Positions 12,721-25,189 are shown, counted from the first letter of the stretch. The stretch: DNA of 64,000 bases from Proteles cristata cristata (GCA_017311185.1 JAESUZ010003492.1:186001-250000); one strand, 5' to 3'. Numbers and translations: made by a program. The notes: a model not told the origin generated them from the sequence alone.

Positions 12721-13205
12721 TAACTTCTAAAAAACATATATTTTTACACTGTACTTCCCACCCATGTATTGCACATAGATGGCACAGAATGAGGTATATA
12801 ATAAAGAGCCAGTGATGAACAGGATTTAAAACCAGTCCAAGGCAACTCTTATTTTTCTCTGCAGTACATTTTCCTCTCCTCACCTCTACCACAGAAACAA
12901 AGGCTGCTAAAAATCAGCAATTCTGCAATACTCAGTTTCAAGAATTAACTATGGACTACATTGAGAAATATTCATCAATTTCCTAGCTAAATTTCTGCTT
13001 TCCTGATCAGCATCACTGCTCAGTCATTCTTTCTGAGCCTAAGATAGAAAGAGATTTGACATTGTTAATACCATCAAGAAACATATAATGTCCTTTCTTC
13101 TTACATTGAATTATTTCATAGTTTTCCATATAAAGAAACTGCAACATTAAATTGCAGAGGGTTTTTTCAGGGGGAAAATAATCTGTTACATATAACATAC
13201 ATATA

Positions 13206-13230
13206 ATAAATATATATATATATATATATT
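13206..13230. repeat. (TA)n microsatellite
   Basis: Alternating AT run of about ten dinucleotide units. Confidence 0.9.
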
Positions 13231-13619
13231 ACTTTATATGGCTCTTATTTTTTTCATGACTATAGTATTAGGATTAAATTTATGTAATTAATTCAAGCAC
13301 ATAGTTGTTGTTTTTTTCTATTTAATTATGCCATGAAGCATTTTAACAGTGTTGTCAGGATTTAAAAACTGATTAAGATCTTTACTTTTCAAAAATCATT
13401 AAATATTAATTTAAAATATCTCTACATCTAAGGAAATTTTGCTTTTTAAATTGAGACATAATCAATTTTTGCTGCAAAAAGCACATTATGATACAATGAA
13501 TCATGCTCTAGCTTCTATTTGGAAAATTACCTTGGGGGTAAAAATTGGAGGTTGATGTTGGCAGAGTCAGCTAAGACCCTAATTGGGAAAACCATTTAAA
13601 TTGGTTTTTAGTTGGGTGC

Positions 13620-15265
13620 ATTGGCTAGAGGAGGTACCCAGAGCAGTAGATTGCCCCCAAGGGTAGAGGGCTCAGCTGAGGCTGAGCCCCAAGTGCACCT
13701 CCTCTTCCCAACACACCCCTGCATACCTCCTTCCCCCAAAGGCTCTATGACATGCCCAGGAGCAGGGAGGCTGGGAGGGACCACAGTGGCTATTCACTTA
13801 GACAGAATATCAGATGACTTAGATACCAGCTTCCCATCATGGGTCTCTATCTTCTTCTCAGCCACAGCCTGGAAGGAGCTGACACAGCTGAAGGAACTGG
13901 AGACTCACCAGAGTTCAAGCTAGACTAGAAGGAGCTCAGGCTATATGTGGGGCCAGGGCTCATGAGACCCCAGTAGGCCGAGCTCAGCCCACCTGAGTAG
14001 CCGCTTAGTATGGTCTTATAATGAACACTCATGTTCTTCTTCTCAGACTCCACCAGGGACTCCTTGCCCTCAAGCAGCTTGTGATAGGTGACAATCTCGA
14101 TGTTCAAGGCCAGCTTGATGGTCATGAGCTCCTGGTACTCGCACAGCTGCCATGTCAGGTCCTGCTTGTCTTGCTGCAGGGTGGCCTCCAGCTTGGCCAG
14201 TTTGGCATTGGCATCCTTGAACCATCAAGGTGTTCAGCATCAGCGACGGCTGCCTCCAGGAAAGCCCTCTCACTTTGAAGCCCTCGATCTCAGCCTACAG
14301 TTGACTGATATTTTGGTTCATCTCAGAAATCTCTGTCCTTATACAGTGAAGGTCACCTCCATTTTTCCCAGCCAGTGTCTGCAGCTCCTTGTACTTGATT
14401 TCGGCCATGGTCTCAGCCTCAGCTGCAACTGGTGATGCTCTCATACCAGGCCTTGACTTGGGCAATGATGCCGTCCAGGTCCATTGACAGCACAGTGGCA
14501 GTGTTCAAGATCTGGGACTGCATCTCACGGTTCATAAGACGCTGATCTCCTCAGTCAGCCCTTCCAGGTAGATTCCAGCAACACCTTGTTCAGGCAAAGT
14601 GCGTCCACATCCTTCTTGAGGAGGACAATTCCCTTTCTGCTTGCTCTGTGATCTCCTCCTCATACATATTCTTGAAGTTGTCCACCAACCCTTGCATGTT
14701 GCCAAGCTCCACCTCCAGCTTCCTCCTCTCCTACTCAGTGTGTCAGGTTGCCACGGAAGATTGTTGACGCAGCTCTCAAGCCTGTTGTCCATGATGCTCC
14801 AAGGGGTTTCCTGCTGTTGCCAGGGACACCACTGGGTCTCCAGAATTTTGTTCTGCTGCACCTTGTCCATGGAGGAACCAAACTTGTTGTTGAAGGCCTT
14901 GATCTGCTCCTTCTCCTGGGTGTGCACAGCTTGGATGTTGTGGTCCACCTCTAGTCTCAGAAGGCCCAGCTCACTCTGCTTCACTGAGACAGCTGTGATG
15001 CACCCCAACACCCCTGGCCCTGCAGCATTTCCCAACCATACTTATGTTGGTACCCAGGCCAGCCCTGAGGCTGCTGTTGCTGTCTGCCTCGGAGAAGGCT
15101 GGGGAGTGGATGTGGACACCAGGCTGACTCATGTAGGAGTGGCTGCTGAAGGCCCTATAGCACAGACGGACACTCTGTAGGACTTCGGAGTCCCTCTGAT
15201 GGATATGGTAGAGACGAGAGTAGAGCTGAAAACTGACAGATTTCAGGAGTGGAGAAGCTGCTTCT
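13620..15265 (-). pseudogene. KRT8: Processed pseudogene of keratin 8
   Basis: This is an intronless copy of the type II keratin KRT8 mRNA on the minus strand. In order from the 5' side: a 5' UTR remnant (15265-15207); the start codon, now ATA at 15204-15206, followed by a TCC-ATC start as in KRT8; the head segment (AFSSHSY); coil 1A with EVDHNIQAVHTQEKEQIKAF and [32 protein letters not shown]; and the helix-termination motif as [11 protein letters not shown]. The tail reads KKIETHDGKLVSKSSDILSK, with the normal stop codon kept at 13794-13796, then about 170 bp of 3' UTR. The coding span is about 1.41 kb, close to full length for KRT8 (about 480 codons). Several frameshifts and internal stops scramble the rod, so no keratin filament protein can be made. 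Lack of introns implies retroposition. I see no poly-A tract or target-site duplication, which suggests age. Plus-strand open frames over it are antisense shadows. KRT8, rather than another type II keratin, is supported by the tail. Confidence 0.95.
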
Positions 15266-15684
15266 AGATTAATCTTGGAAAATTTTTGAACAACAGCTAT
15301 CAATAGTATAACTGGTTCTATTTTAATTTAGTAAGAATTTAATTAAAACCTATTCCTTTATTAGTGAATTTAGCTTAGTTAATTTTGGACTTGGAGTAAT
15401 TGTATTGCACATTATTTAACATGTTCTTATATATTTTACTGTTCCTTATTGCTTCAGATTTTCTAATGCCACTTATCAGTTTAAAAGCAATAAATTCAAG
15501 TTTGATATTAATGTTCTGAATTTTTGTTCAGAGGACCATTGACTTCTCTTGTCTTTTATCCTGTAACTTATCTGTTTGTGTGTAAAGGTTTACAGAGGAC
15601 TCAGACTGTAAAATACAGCACAGTATGTGTCCAGGCTTTAAAAAGTATTTTATGTATAAGATAATGGTGATGTCAGTTGGTGAT

Positions 15685-15864
15685 TTGAGAGAGAGGAGTG
15701 TGAGTCGTGGAGGGGCAGATAGAGAGAGAGAGTGAGAATCCCAAGCAGGCCCCATGCTGTCATCATGGAGCCCAACTCAGGGCTCTATCCCACCAACCCT
15801 GAGATCATGACCTGAGCCAAAATCAAGAGTTCCACACTCCACCAACTGAGCCACTTGGTTCCCT
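15685..15864 (-). mobile_element. Older carnivore SINE, diverged
   Basis: GAGAGAGAGGAGTG..., CCCAAGCAGGCCCCATGCTG and GATCATGACCTGAGCC are followed by CACTCCACCAACTGAGCCAC and a degraded head end. The AATCAAGAG marker places it with the older SINE subfamily. Confidence 0.88.
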
Positions 15865-16265
15865 TCTGCATCCACTTTTTTATTAATACTGACTCTTCAC
15901 ATGCATTTTACCAAGTGAGGAAGCATTTACTATAATTGCTGGATCTGAGGGGTTAGAAATGGAAATGCAGATTAATGTTAACAGTATCTATGTTCCTGAA
16001 GAAACTAAGACTTCTTTTTTCTTTTTACTTGCTATGCAAAGTACATATAGGGGCAGACCCTCTCTGGAGGTGTCTGTGGTTGTTCACATCTGCTTATAAC
16101 TGGGAACATAATATTACTATTAGTAAACCCAATTGCCTCTTTCTAACACAGTGTAAACATCAATAAAGTTTACTTGTTGCCGTGGATCTTGGAAATACCT
16201 CTATCGATCTCAAATGTGGATGTCTTTTCCTTGAGAAATTGAAATTATGCTCAATTTTAGTAGTT

Positions 16266-16514
16266 TGTTTATTGATTGATTGATTGGTTTTCAGAGAGAT
16301 AGAGAGAGAGAGCAAGAGCTGAGCAGGAGAGGGGCAAAGGGAGAGGGAGGAAGAAGATCCTAACCAGGCTCCACCCTCGGCCCAGAACCTGATGCAGAGG
16401 GCAGAGCTGCTGGGGAGGGGACAGAAGTGGGGTGCTTATCCTGTCGGTATAATCATGACCTGAGCTGAATTCAATAGGCAATCGCTTACATGACTTAGCC
16501 ACCCAGGTGCCCTA
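16266..16514 (-). mobile_element. Carnivore SINE, GATT-rich tail
   Basis: The tail region has become (GATT)n-like (TTGATTGATTGATTGG). GA-rich sequence and the inverted head ending CCACCCAGGTGCCCT follow. An insertion-like GCTGCTGGGGAGGGG patch makes it slightly longer than usual. Confidence 0.9.
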
Positions 16515-16884
16515 GAGGTTTACGTCACTTGTTCTTTCTGATATGCTACTATAAATGGATTAATTTGAGTAATAACGTTTTTGAAAACACTATCGGAATG
16601 ATATTTTGATTGATAATTATTACAGGGTGACTTTTTTTCAACAGAAGACTTTAGGATATAAAGAAATTTTAGAAATTTCTTGAATACATCTCAGATTTTA
16701 TAGAATTATTTTATATTTGGGGGATTCATTTTACATTGCATATATTACATTCACTAAACTTACACTAAGTTTGGCAATGAATATTAAGTGTTAGGAAATT
16801 CTATAATTATTGAAGATATCATGCATATGTTTTCTTATGCAAATGTATGATTGATGTATAGATATAGATACAAGCATATGTTTT

Positions 16885-17093
16885 GTTCTGTTTTGTTTTT
16901 ATTTTTGAGAGAGAGAGACAGCTTGAGTTGAGGAGGTCAGAGAGAGAGAGGGAGGCACAGAATCTGAAGCAGGATCCAGGCTCTGAGCTGGCAGTCAGCA
17001 CAGAGCCCGATGTGGGGCTCGAACCCATGAACCGTGCGATCATGACCTGAGCTGAAGTCGGATGCATAACCGACTGAGCCACTCAGGCGCCCC
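16885..17093 (-). mobile_element. Carnivore SINE with 14-bp target-site duplication
   Basis: Full-length antisense copy. The 14-bp duplication CAAGCATATGTTTT flanks it at 16871-16884 and 17094-17107. The CACAGAGCCCGATGTGGGGC and GGCTCGAACCC box sequences are well kept, indicating fairly recent insertion. Confidence 0.97.
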
Positions 17094-17107
17094 CAAGCAT
17101 ATGTTTT

Positions 17108-18743
17108 TTAATGAGATATATTTTTATGATATTTCATTATACTGGATTATTTAAATACAAATATTTTGAGAATCAGAATATTTATCACAAATATTAACTA
17201 GCAAATATTAAAAAAAAAAAAAAACTTTTCCAAAGATGAAACACACAGGTTTATCCACACTTTGGACCAGTTATATCAGTAGATTGATGTTGTTAAATCA
17301 GGTATTACAAATATTTAGTAGATGTGTGCCAAATTGTAATGCATTTAGAGTATATTGTTGGATTAATGTGCCAGGATTTTTAGAGTTATTTTCATATTTG
17401 TTCATAAGTGTTATTATACTGTAATTATCTTATTTCAAATTATCTTTGAAACTTTGAACTTCTGGTATAAAAATTTTGCTAACTTCATAAAACGATAGTT
17501 TTTCAACTATCCAGAATGATTTACAAAATACTGGAATTACTTATATCTTAAATGGTTGATAAAATCCAGTGATGAGATCATCTAAGCTGTATGTGTGTAT
17601 TTGATTACTAACACAATTTCTTTAATTGTCTTATGCTCGTCACACTCAGGTTTCTTATTTCTCTTTTGATGTGTTTTTCATTTTTTTTAAATAGATATGT
17701 ATCTGTCACATCTACATGTTCAAATGCTGGCATAATTTGTTTATATTCTCTTTTTTATTCCTGATTTAGTTGTCTTACCTTTGTTCTCTATCTCTGTCTC
17801 TCTCTTTGTCAGTCTCTTATCTCATACAAAGTATACTTATGTTATAAATTCATCTCAGTTTCCTATATTAAAAAGATATATAAGCATAATATTAGCTAAC
17901 ATGTTTTCATTTATAGAAAGTTGTGAGACAATAGGGGAAAGGGACATGCAAAATTTGAGAATAAAATGTGGATGAAAACCTCACATAAATTCTTAAACCT
18001 ATAAACAGATAAATAAATAGATGATAGATGAGATAGAAAAGTAAAACTTCAAGTATACAAACTGGAAGATAGAGTAATATAGTTATGTTACTTTAAATTG
18101 GAATTTTATGACAATTAGCTTGATAATGCACCTTTACTTACTAAGATGATTATGTACATTTTATGTAGACCTCACTCCTGTATCATAAACACTTCAGCAA
18201 CAATAAATGCATTTTTAAATAAATTATATTATTAATCTGTAGAAGTTTATCTTTCCATAAATTAAATTGGAGATACTTTCATTTAAGATATTTCCACCGG
18301 TTTCTCAGTAGGAATAGAGATAGGACTAGAATAATGTCTCTGTGTTACCTGATGATTAGGAATGTGTTGAATTACACTGGGTCATGAAGATCATTTAACT
18401 CTTCAGGGGATGGCTTTGTTTTCTTTTAAATTCTTTATTTTTATGCCTAGCATAAATTAGTATGGGTGAAGAGGGTGAAAAACATAGCGTTCTGTTTAGC
18501 ATCAGTTAATCATTCAAAATCATTTTTTGAGGCATTTTCTTAAGACAATGATAAGCCTGAAACAAATGTAAGGTTTTCCACCAAATGACATTTATTGAAT
18601 AGTTGAAGTAATTGACAGCTCAAAAGATTCTTTTCAAAAACAGTAATTAACAGCAGCAACCCTTCCAGACTATCTGCTGTCAACCAGCATCACAAAAAGG
18701 CATCCCGAAATTGAAATGATGGCTGACGGTAAGCAAGATACAG
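17108..18743. other. Unique AT-rich DNA
   Basis: No gene recognised. There is a short poly-A patch at about 17209-17224 and no clear element. Confidence 0.5.
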
Positions 18744-18882
18744 AAGAGACACAGAATCTGAAGCACGCTCCAGGCTCTGAGCTGTCAGTACAGAGCCCGA
18801 TGCAGGGTTCGAACTCATGAACCTTGAGATCATGATCTGAGCCAAAATTAGATGCTTAACCAACTTAGCCACTCAGGCGCCC
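18744..18882 (-). mobile_element. Carnivore SINE lacking its 3' (CT/poly-A) half
   Basis: Only the inverted head and body are present (AGAGACACAGAATCTGAAGC to GCCACTCAGGCGCCC). The GA-rich stretch and T-tail expected on the left are absent, so this is a deletion derivative or internally primed copy. Confidence 0.88.
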
Positions 18883-20954
18883 AGAGAAAACACATTTTGA
18901 GACTTCCCTGAGAAATAACAAAACCTTAAAAAAAATTATCAAAAGAAAATTTAGAGATGGTTCTCAATAGATATGGGATGGTTATGCTCAAGATATTATA
19001 TTCTATCCTATGTGATATTACAAAATAAATAATGAAGAAAGTTTCTTTTTGTCTGAAGACTTTGTCCCCATGTTATCAGCTTTCCTTATTCTTACCTTTC
19101 TTTTTCTCTGGGATTGGCCAAGACATCTGTTGCCTTGAAAAGTCCATTTTACTAAGGTTTTATCATTTTGTTTTTCAATATACTGTCACATGGACAAAAC
19201 CATCTTGTTTCCATGTAGACCTCACAATCATTAGAATTTAGGAAATGAATTTACTTTCTTTGTGTTAAAAATTAGTACTTTCTTTTCCTATTAGGCCAAC
19301 CTGCTACTGCACTGAAGGCTTACACTTTGAATATACAAGTTAAATGCTTCTTTGTTTATAGGACTGTTTAAATGATGCATGGTATTACATATTGGAGTTT
19401 GTGGTGAAAATTAATTACATGCTTCTAAATATGTGATTGCCTTATCCTTTTCACTCCTGTAAAAATGAGATGTTGATTTTTTACCAAATTTCCCTTGATA
19501 TTAAATCTTTAGCATAAATGAATATAATTGCTTCTCATCTAATACAGCTAACTCTGTAATACCCAAGATGCCCTTTGGCGTTAAAATAATGTGATCTAGT
19601 GAACTTGGTCCAACACCTCTTTTTTTCAGTAAACCATGACAAATTTAAGTTTTAGTGTAAGTAGGCTGTTTCAATTTCTTTCTCTTCTTTCGGTATTTTG
19701 CTGTAGTTGCTGAATAGTTTCTTAGCAAGGGAAGAAAAAGGATTAACTTGACTAAAACCCAGTTAAAATGCAAATGAAATGAATTTCTGGGCAATAAAGC
19801 ATGCATTAAGCTGGAACTCTAATGAACATAATAGTAAAAAGTCCCTGGAATATTTTATGCATCTCTATCTATTTCATCTTTATGCTCATTTAGATGTAAG
19901 TCTTCCGATAATTTCAGAGGTTTTGCATTTCTGCTTGCCACAAACATGATTAACAGCTTTATTGCTCCGTTTTCTCCAGAGAAGGCTTCAAACCTACTTA
20001 ATTTACTCTCTCGAAACCAAACCATGAAGCCCAAAAAGATTTTTTATCTGACTTCTAAGATTTATGCTTATTTCATAGTATTACTGAAATTCAGTATTAA
20101 TGACCATGTGTAATATAAAATGGCTAAGTAGAATTAGGAGGTTTTCATATTTGTTTTGCAATGAAATATTCAAAATGAAAGAGATTTAATGTTTGTGTTA
20201 TATCAGTGTGTTAATTATTAGGATAGAGATAAGAGAGAATGATTTCTTCATAGAAATAAAGATACTAGTTTCTCTTATCATCCTGAAGATAGAGGATCCC
20301 CTATTCAGGAGGACTGGAGAGAGGGAGAGTCATTTTGGTGATGGATTTTGCTAAGTCAGGTATCCCTTTTGTTGAGATAAGCCACTGTTTAAGCAAATGT
20401 AACTGAGCCATTTCTTTTACCTTGTTAGACCTAATCGCACTTTGCTCAACAGCTTTTTAAAAATTCAGAGGGTTTTAATATATTATCCTATAAAATAATT
20501 GTATAATCTATTATTATAATAGATCATAAAAGAGTATGGTCATTATAGAGTAAGTACTATTCCAGAATCATAAAATGTTAATAAGTGTTCAAGGTCAAGA
20601 AAATATAGGATAGGTTGAAAGTTAAGTCTATAGAAGCTGGTACATTATGAGTTGAAATAGCTGCAAAAGATTCATGAAGTCTATTCTATGCCAAGAATAG
20701 TATCCCTGAAACTAATTTAAATGATTAGTTTTACTTTTTTCATGTCCATCCGTTAGAAAGCATATGGTATAGCCTCAATGATTATAGTAATAAAAAAGGA
20801 CCATTTGCTAGTCATGGCAATGTTGTGACTATGAGACGTAAGGTCAAATAGAACAAAAGAAAACAATCTTAAAAACTAAAGGCCCTGGTAATGTGTTATT
20901 TAATGCATAATATGCTTTTGATATTGGAAGAAGATATTTTGGACTCAACTATTT

Positions 20955-20956
<2 letters not shown>
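18883..20956. other. SINE-free, apparently unique DNA
   Basis: About 2 kb without a recognised repeat or gene. The 19.5-20.0 kb part is less AT-biased and has no low-complexity runs; whether it is conserved cannot be judged from one sequence. Confidence 0.5.

Positions 20957-20986
<30 letters not shown>
20957..20986. repeat. (AC)15 microsatellite
   Basis: Uninterrupted AC run followed by GTGTGC. It is probably length-polymorphic. Confidence 0.97.
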
Positions 20987-20989
<3 letters not shown>

Positions 20990-22033
20990 TGCATATAATT
21001 AGGAGGGGCAAATGAGTTGTTGAGTAGGTGGCCCTATCTACTTATCCTAGTTGACAGACTACCTTTGGACTCTTTTTTTCCTAAAACCAGAATATTAACT
21101 TTGCCAATTGCTCTGTGAATGAAAGATCCTTCATCAAATATACGCTCTGTCCTCTAGGAAATACAAAGTGCAGTGCTGCCTGGTGACTCAGAAAGCACTT
21201 TAAATAGCTGAGAAAATGTAACTCTTTTACTGTCCTATTTAAATTATTCTTTCTACAGTTAAAATTGAACTGTTATTCTATAGTAAAATATGTACCTATC
21301 TACTCATTTACATTCATAGAGTCATGGAGTTCTTAATCTTAGCTTCCCTGAAACAATTAATTCTATTCCAGTCATGCTCTGGATATCGCTCCTTCCTGCC
21401 GTGCCTATATGACTCCACCTCTGCATTCTTTGTTGAGTTCTTCCCTATTATTAAAGAGAATAGACACAACATGAATATGCACTTACTGTGCTTATCTGAG
21501 GCAACAATGCTTTGTCTCCATGAAATGTTTCTTCTTCTAATTTGTAATGTAGTATTTCTTCATTATGGTAATCCACTATTTCAGCCATCAGTGGCAGTGG
21601 TTGACAGTCTACATTCTTGGAGAAGTAGGTAGATGGATTATTGGCTCTGACCTAAGAAGTCACATGACTAAACACCACCATGATCATTTGGGTGCCCAAC
21701 ATTTTCCCCTCTCACATCCATGTATATAAAACATTACCCCCTATTTGTTAGAAAACTTTTCCACTTCATTCAGGAAGATATTCTTCTAGTGAACCTTCCA
21801 TCAAGGTGCCAACACCATGGCTGCCATCATGCTCTCTGTGATTGATTCAGGGATGAGCACATGATCAGGCAGCCTGAACAAACCTTCCCAATAGTTATTC
21901 TACTACAAAGGGAAGGGATAATTTCTTTTTTTGTTGTTTTGATGGAATTTATTTGTATAATCCAACATCAGAGCAAGAGATCTTCGTTTTCATGTTTTTT
22001 TTTTCCTTTATGGAAACATAACATAAAACACAC

Positions 22034-22475
22034 TGCTGGTTTGAAAGCTCCTAGGAAATTCCCCAGGTGTAATGTGAAACGGGCACTGTATTCAGAGGGC
22101 AGGGAGAGGCTGGAGAAGGAGGTAGGCTCCTACATGCTGGAAGGTAGCAAGGTATGCAAGCAAGGAAACTTACATATGAGGCTTGTCTCAGATGACAGCA
22201 AGACAAGTGGATTTCTGCACCAACCTTCCAAATCTTAAAGTTTCTATAGAAGTCTTAACTGGGTTCAACCACAAATGGAGGTGGCCATTTGGCCACAAAG
22301 ATGGTGACCAAATGATCATATCCGTGAAAGAGAGAATGTGCCTACCTGGCTTTAAGGAGAAAGTTTGGCAGCTGTTCTTCCTGTGGGGTAAATTCACCTT
22401 TGTGCCTAGGATAAAAAACCAGGGTGTGATGAACCAACCAACCACTCAGGTGGAAGCCACATTTTGTACCACACA
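22034..22475 (-). mobile_element. Probable 3' LTR of the ERV-L-like provirus
   Basis: The lower-coordinate half (about 22034-22275) aligns by eye with 28466-28700 in direct orientation. Both begin TG(C/T)TG(G/C)TTTG, and both share AAGCTCCT, AGAGGGCAGGGAGAG, GGAAGCTTACATA-like blocks and CTTAACTGGGTTCA. The upper half (U3 side) does not align with the other LTR by eye, so the end at 22475 is a guess. Confidence 0.6.
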
Positions 22476-23930
22476 ATAATTTGATTTGATTTAGGGCTAC
22501 CTAATAAATACCTAGGCAGTATAACCAGTCAGTGCCAAACCAGTCACTCTCCCTTAATATGACAGAATGATGCACAGTTTCAGTGGTATTCATCCCACAT
22601 GTCTTATATAATTGAGATCATTCTGTCTGGGGGATTTTCCTGTTCCAACGTAGGTGCCCAGATATCCATGGCATGGAGGAAGCCTCCCAAACATAAGCAT
22701 AGCCACTCATGGCTCCAACGGTGTTATTTCCAGCATCTTTTTGACCAGCAGTTTTGTGGACTGCCTTTAAAATTTGTCTGGCAGAAAAAAGAAGACTCAC
22801 GCCCAGTGTAATTAATACTGTGCTACAGACTAGGTTTCTAGATCAGTATTGGTAACATCAGATGAACTAAGAGTACTAGTCCAGCTTTATTCTTCTTTAA
22901 TGTCCTGCTTAATGGCCTTCTGGTCCTTTCGCTAGAGAGGCGATGCCCACCATGGCAATCCTGAGGAGCTATAGAGAGGCCACAGTTGCCCACCTACCCA
23001 GCAGTTCAAGAGATCTCTTTGCTGGGGATATGGGTGGACCCACTGTAGAAAAAGGTATTTCCATCAGGTGATGGGACATCACAGGAGCAGCCCAAATCTA
23101 AGGCTGAAAAGACATATTTGATAGAATCCTGTATGGGGAAATCTTCCTCTTCTATGAGAATTACACTCATGGACTGATCTTTAGATGATAATGTGCTACA
23201 GTTTTAGGAACTTGACCCAATTGTGCATACCAGCAATGGTGGTTGCGGGGAGGCAGCACTGTCAGGCATGAAGAGAGAGACTGGGGGCGGGACATGCCAG
23301 ACCAGGTGCCCACATTCTCCTCTCTTTTGATGGCGCATGTTTCATTTCAAGTTTAATGTCTTCAACAGATCTAGCTTGAATCAGGATAATAACATGCCAG
23401 TGGGGACCTAGCAGTTCCCTCGCACCCAGAGGGTGGGAGTTACTCACCCATCTGGGAGGGACATCCCATTGAAAATGCCAATTGATAATCCCTTTTCCAG
23501 GTGTGATTAGACTTGGTGCTCTCAGCAGCATAGCAGTGTGGATCCATGGTAGGGATTGAGACAATGGATGTTCCCTGTGTCTGCCATACCTTTATGATGT
23601 TATGTGCTTCAAAGAATCCTCGATTTGGCATACGTGGCAAACAAGTCCTACTAGTTGATTACTCAAATGTAGTAAAGACCGGGACAGTACTTTTGTCCAC
23701 CTGGACAAGGTGACTTTACCTGTTATCAATTTAATTTTCTTCTTTAATCTTCCATTCTTCCTTTCTACTAGTCTTGCTGCTTATGGGTTATGGGAAAGAT
23801 GGGTCCCCTTCCGTGTCATACTCTTTTGCTTAGTCCTGCACATCATGACATGTGAAACGCGATTCCTAATCACTATCTATTCTATGAGGGCCTCCATATA
23901 CAGTATTGTTTCTTTAAGCCCCTGATGGTA
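22476..23930 (-). other. ERV interior downstream of integrase, unassigned
   Basis: It lies between the integrase remnant and the 3' LTR. Short minus-strand frames are open (23440-23640, 23262-23564), but no motif is recognised. A dUTPase, expected in some ERV-L pol genes, could not be confirmed by eye. Confidence 0.5.
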
Positions 23931-23934
23931 GCAG

Positions 23935-24239
23935 CTAGTTTGCATGGTGGCAGGGGAAACCTTTGGTTAGGTCAGATGTAGTATCCACACCAACTGAGGC
24001 ATATGCAAAAACCTCAGTTAGAGGAAAAGAGCCAATGTAATCAATTGCCAATACCTCACCAGCTGGGAGCTTTGATGAATAGCCCCAGATTCTTTTGGCA
24101 GTTGCCTTGGGCACTGTCCAGAATACCCAGTACATGCTGTTACTGCACTAACCATGTCTCTGTATTTCAAGGGCAATCCAGCATCATTGGCAATATGCCG
24201 TCTTACATGGGCACTGTGATGGCCACTCTTTCTACGCAT
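23935..24239 (-). pseudogene. ERV integrase remnant (pol)
   Basis: Two adjoining minus-strand frames. The first (24239-24018) has an HSAHVRRH-like stretch followed by Cys residues, consistent with the HHCC zinc-binding region of retroviral integrase. The second (24135-23935) reads through AIDYIGSF, the start of the catalytic core carrying the first Asp of the D,D-E triad, then GVDTTSDL. The frames are out of register, so a frameshift separates them. This is a non-functional fossil. Confidence 0.8.
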
Positions 24240-24895
24240 GCATCCAATCTGCTGAATCTAGTTAAAGGTCAGTAGATAGAGTTCATACTTGAGCTAAGGT
24301 ATCTGCTTCCTAATAAACAAGGGATGTGCATTGTCTTATGAGCTGGGACATGAAAAACAATGAGGGCTGCTTTAGTCTCTTGCAGAGGGACCCGTATGTC
24401 TTTCCACATATCTTGTCCCAATGGAGGCTTATTTATGATCATCCACTCTTTGGCTTTCTATTGTCTAAGCCTGATGGCTAATCCTTTTAGCCTAACTCTA
24501 ACAGCCTAACTCTCAGTGTATAAGGTTAACAGCCAGGGCTTATGAGTGATCACCAGCCAGACTACACTGAGCTCAGCCCACTGGCTGCCGCATTGGCTCT
24601 ATGAGAGCTCATATATTGGCTATATGAGAGGCTCTACATAAAGAAGTACTGTGAATACTGCTAGAAACTATTGTTCTATCAGGGTATAGAGCTTCTTCTC
24701 CCTTCCAGAGCTGAGACCAAAGTCCCGGGAGCACTCTTTCCTTTTGTTTTTTCTGTTGTGCCCAGAAACATCTACCTCAAATGGCATCCCTTCTTACAAT
24801 ATGTCCAGAGCTTAATCTATTTCATTTTTGCCTTCTCTAATCTGGTTTACTGTTCTGATCCTTAGTCCTTTATGTGCCCTGTCTTTATAAGGTGG

Positions 24896-24939
24896 CAAAG
24901 GGGTGAAGGAACTCTGCCAAAGGGGTGAAGGAACTCTGC
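24896..24939. repeat. Perfect 22-bp tandem duplication
   Basis: Two identical 22-bp units, CAAAGGGGTGAAGGAACTCT plus GC, at 24896-24917 and 24918-24939. They lie inside the ERV pol remnant. No decay separates the copies, so the duplication is much younger than the provirus. Confidence 0.95.
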
Positions 24940-25189
24940 CAGGTGGGCATTACAAATTTCCCAAGCTTGAAAATCCCTACTAAGGCTTTCACCTCTCTCA
25001 CATTCTTATTGCTTGGACTGGTTTACACTTTATCAGTCACAGCTTTTGGGACACCAAAGGTCTAACTCCCCAAAACTTATTGGTGGTGTCTGGGTTTTAA
25101 ATTTTCTGTGGGTTCTCTGCCCATCCTCTTCCTCTCAGATATTCAAGCAAAGCCTGAAAGGTGTCCTGCAGCAGAGGAAAATCTTCAAC

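Noticed and set aside
14641..15180. 179-codon open frame on the plus strand, the longest in the window
   Set aside because: It is the antisense of the KRT8 pseudogene; the leucine-rich frame is a by-product of keratin rod codons on the other strand.
20957..20986. (AC)n tract considered as a functional Z-DNA element
   Set aside because: Ordinary microsatellite; no nearby promoter or gene to give it a role.
21861..22238. 125-codon plus-strand open frame
   Set aside because: It overlaps the antisense of the 3' LTR of the ERV; no recognisable domain.
22476..23930. Possible ERV envelope or dUTPase gene
   Set aside because: Short open frames only; no motif could be read with confidence on either strand.
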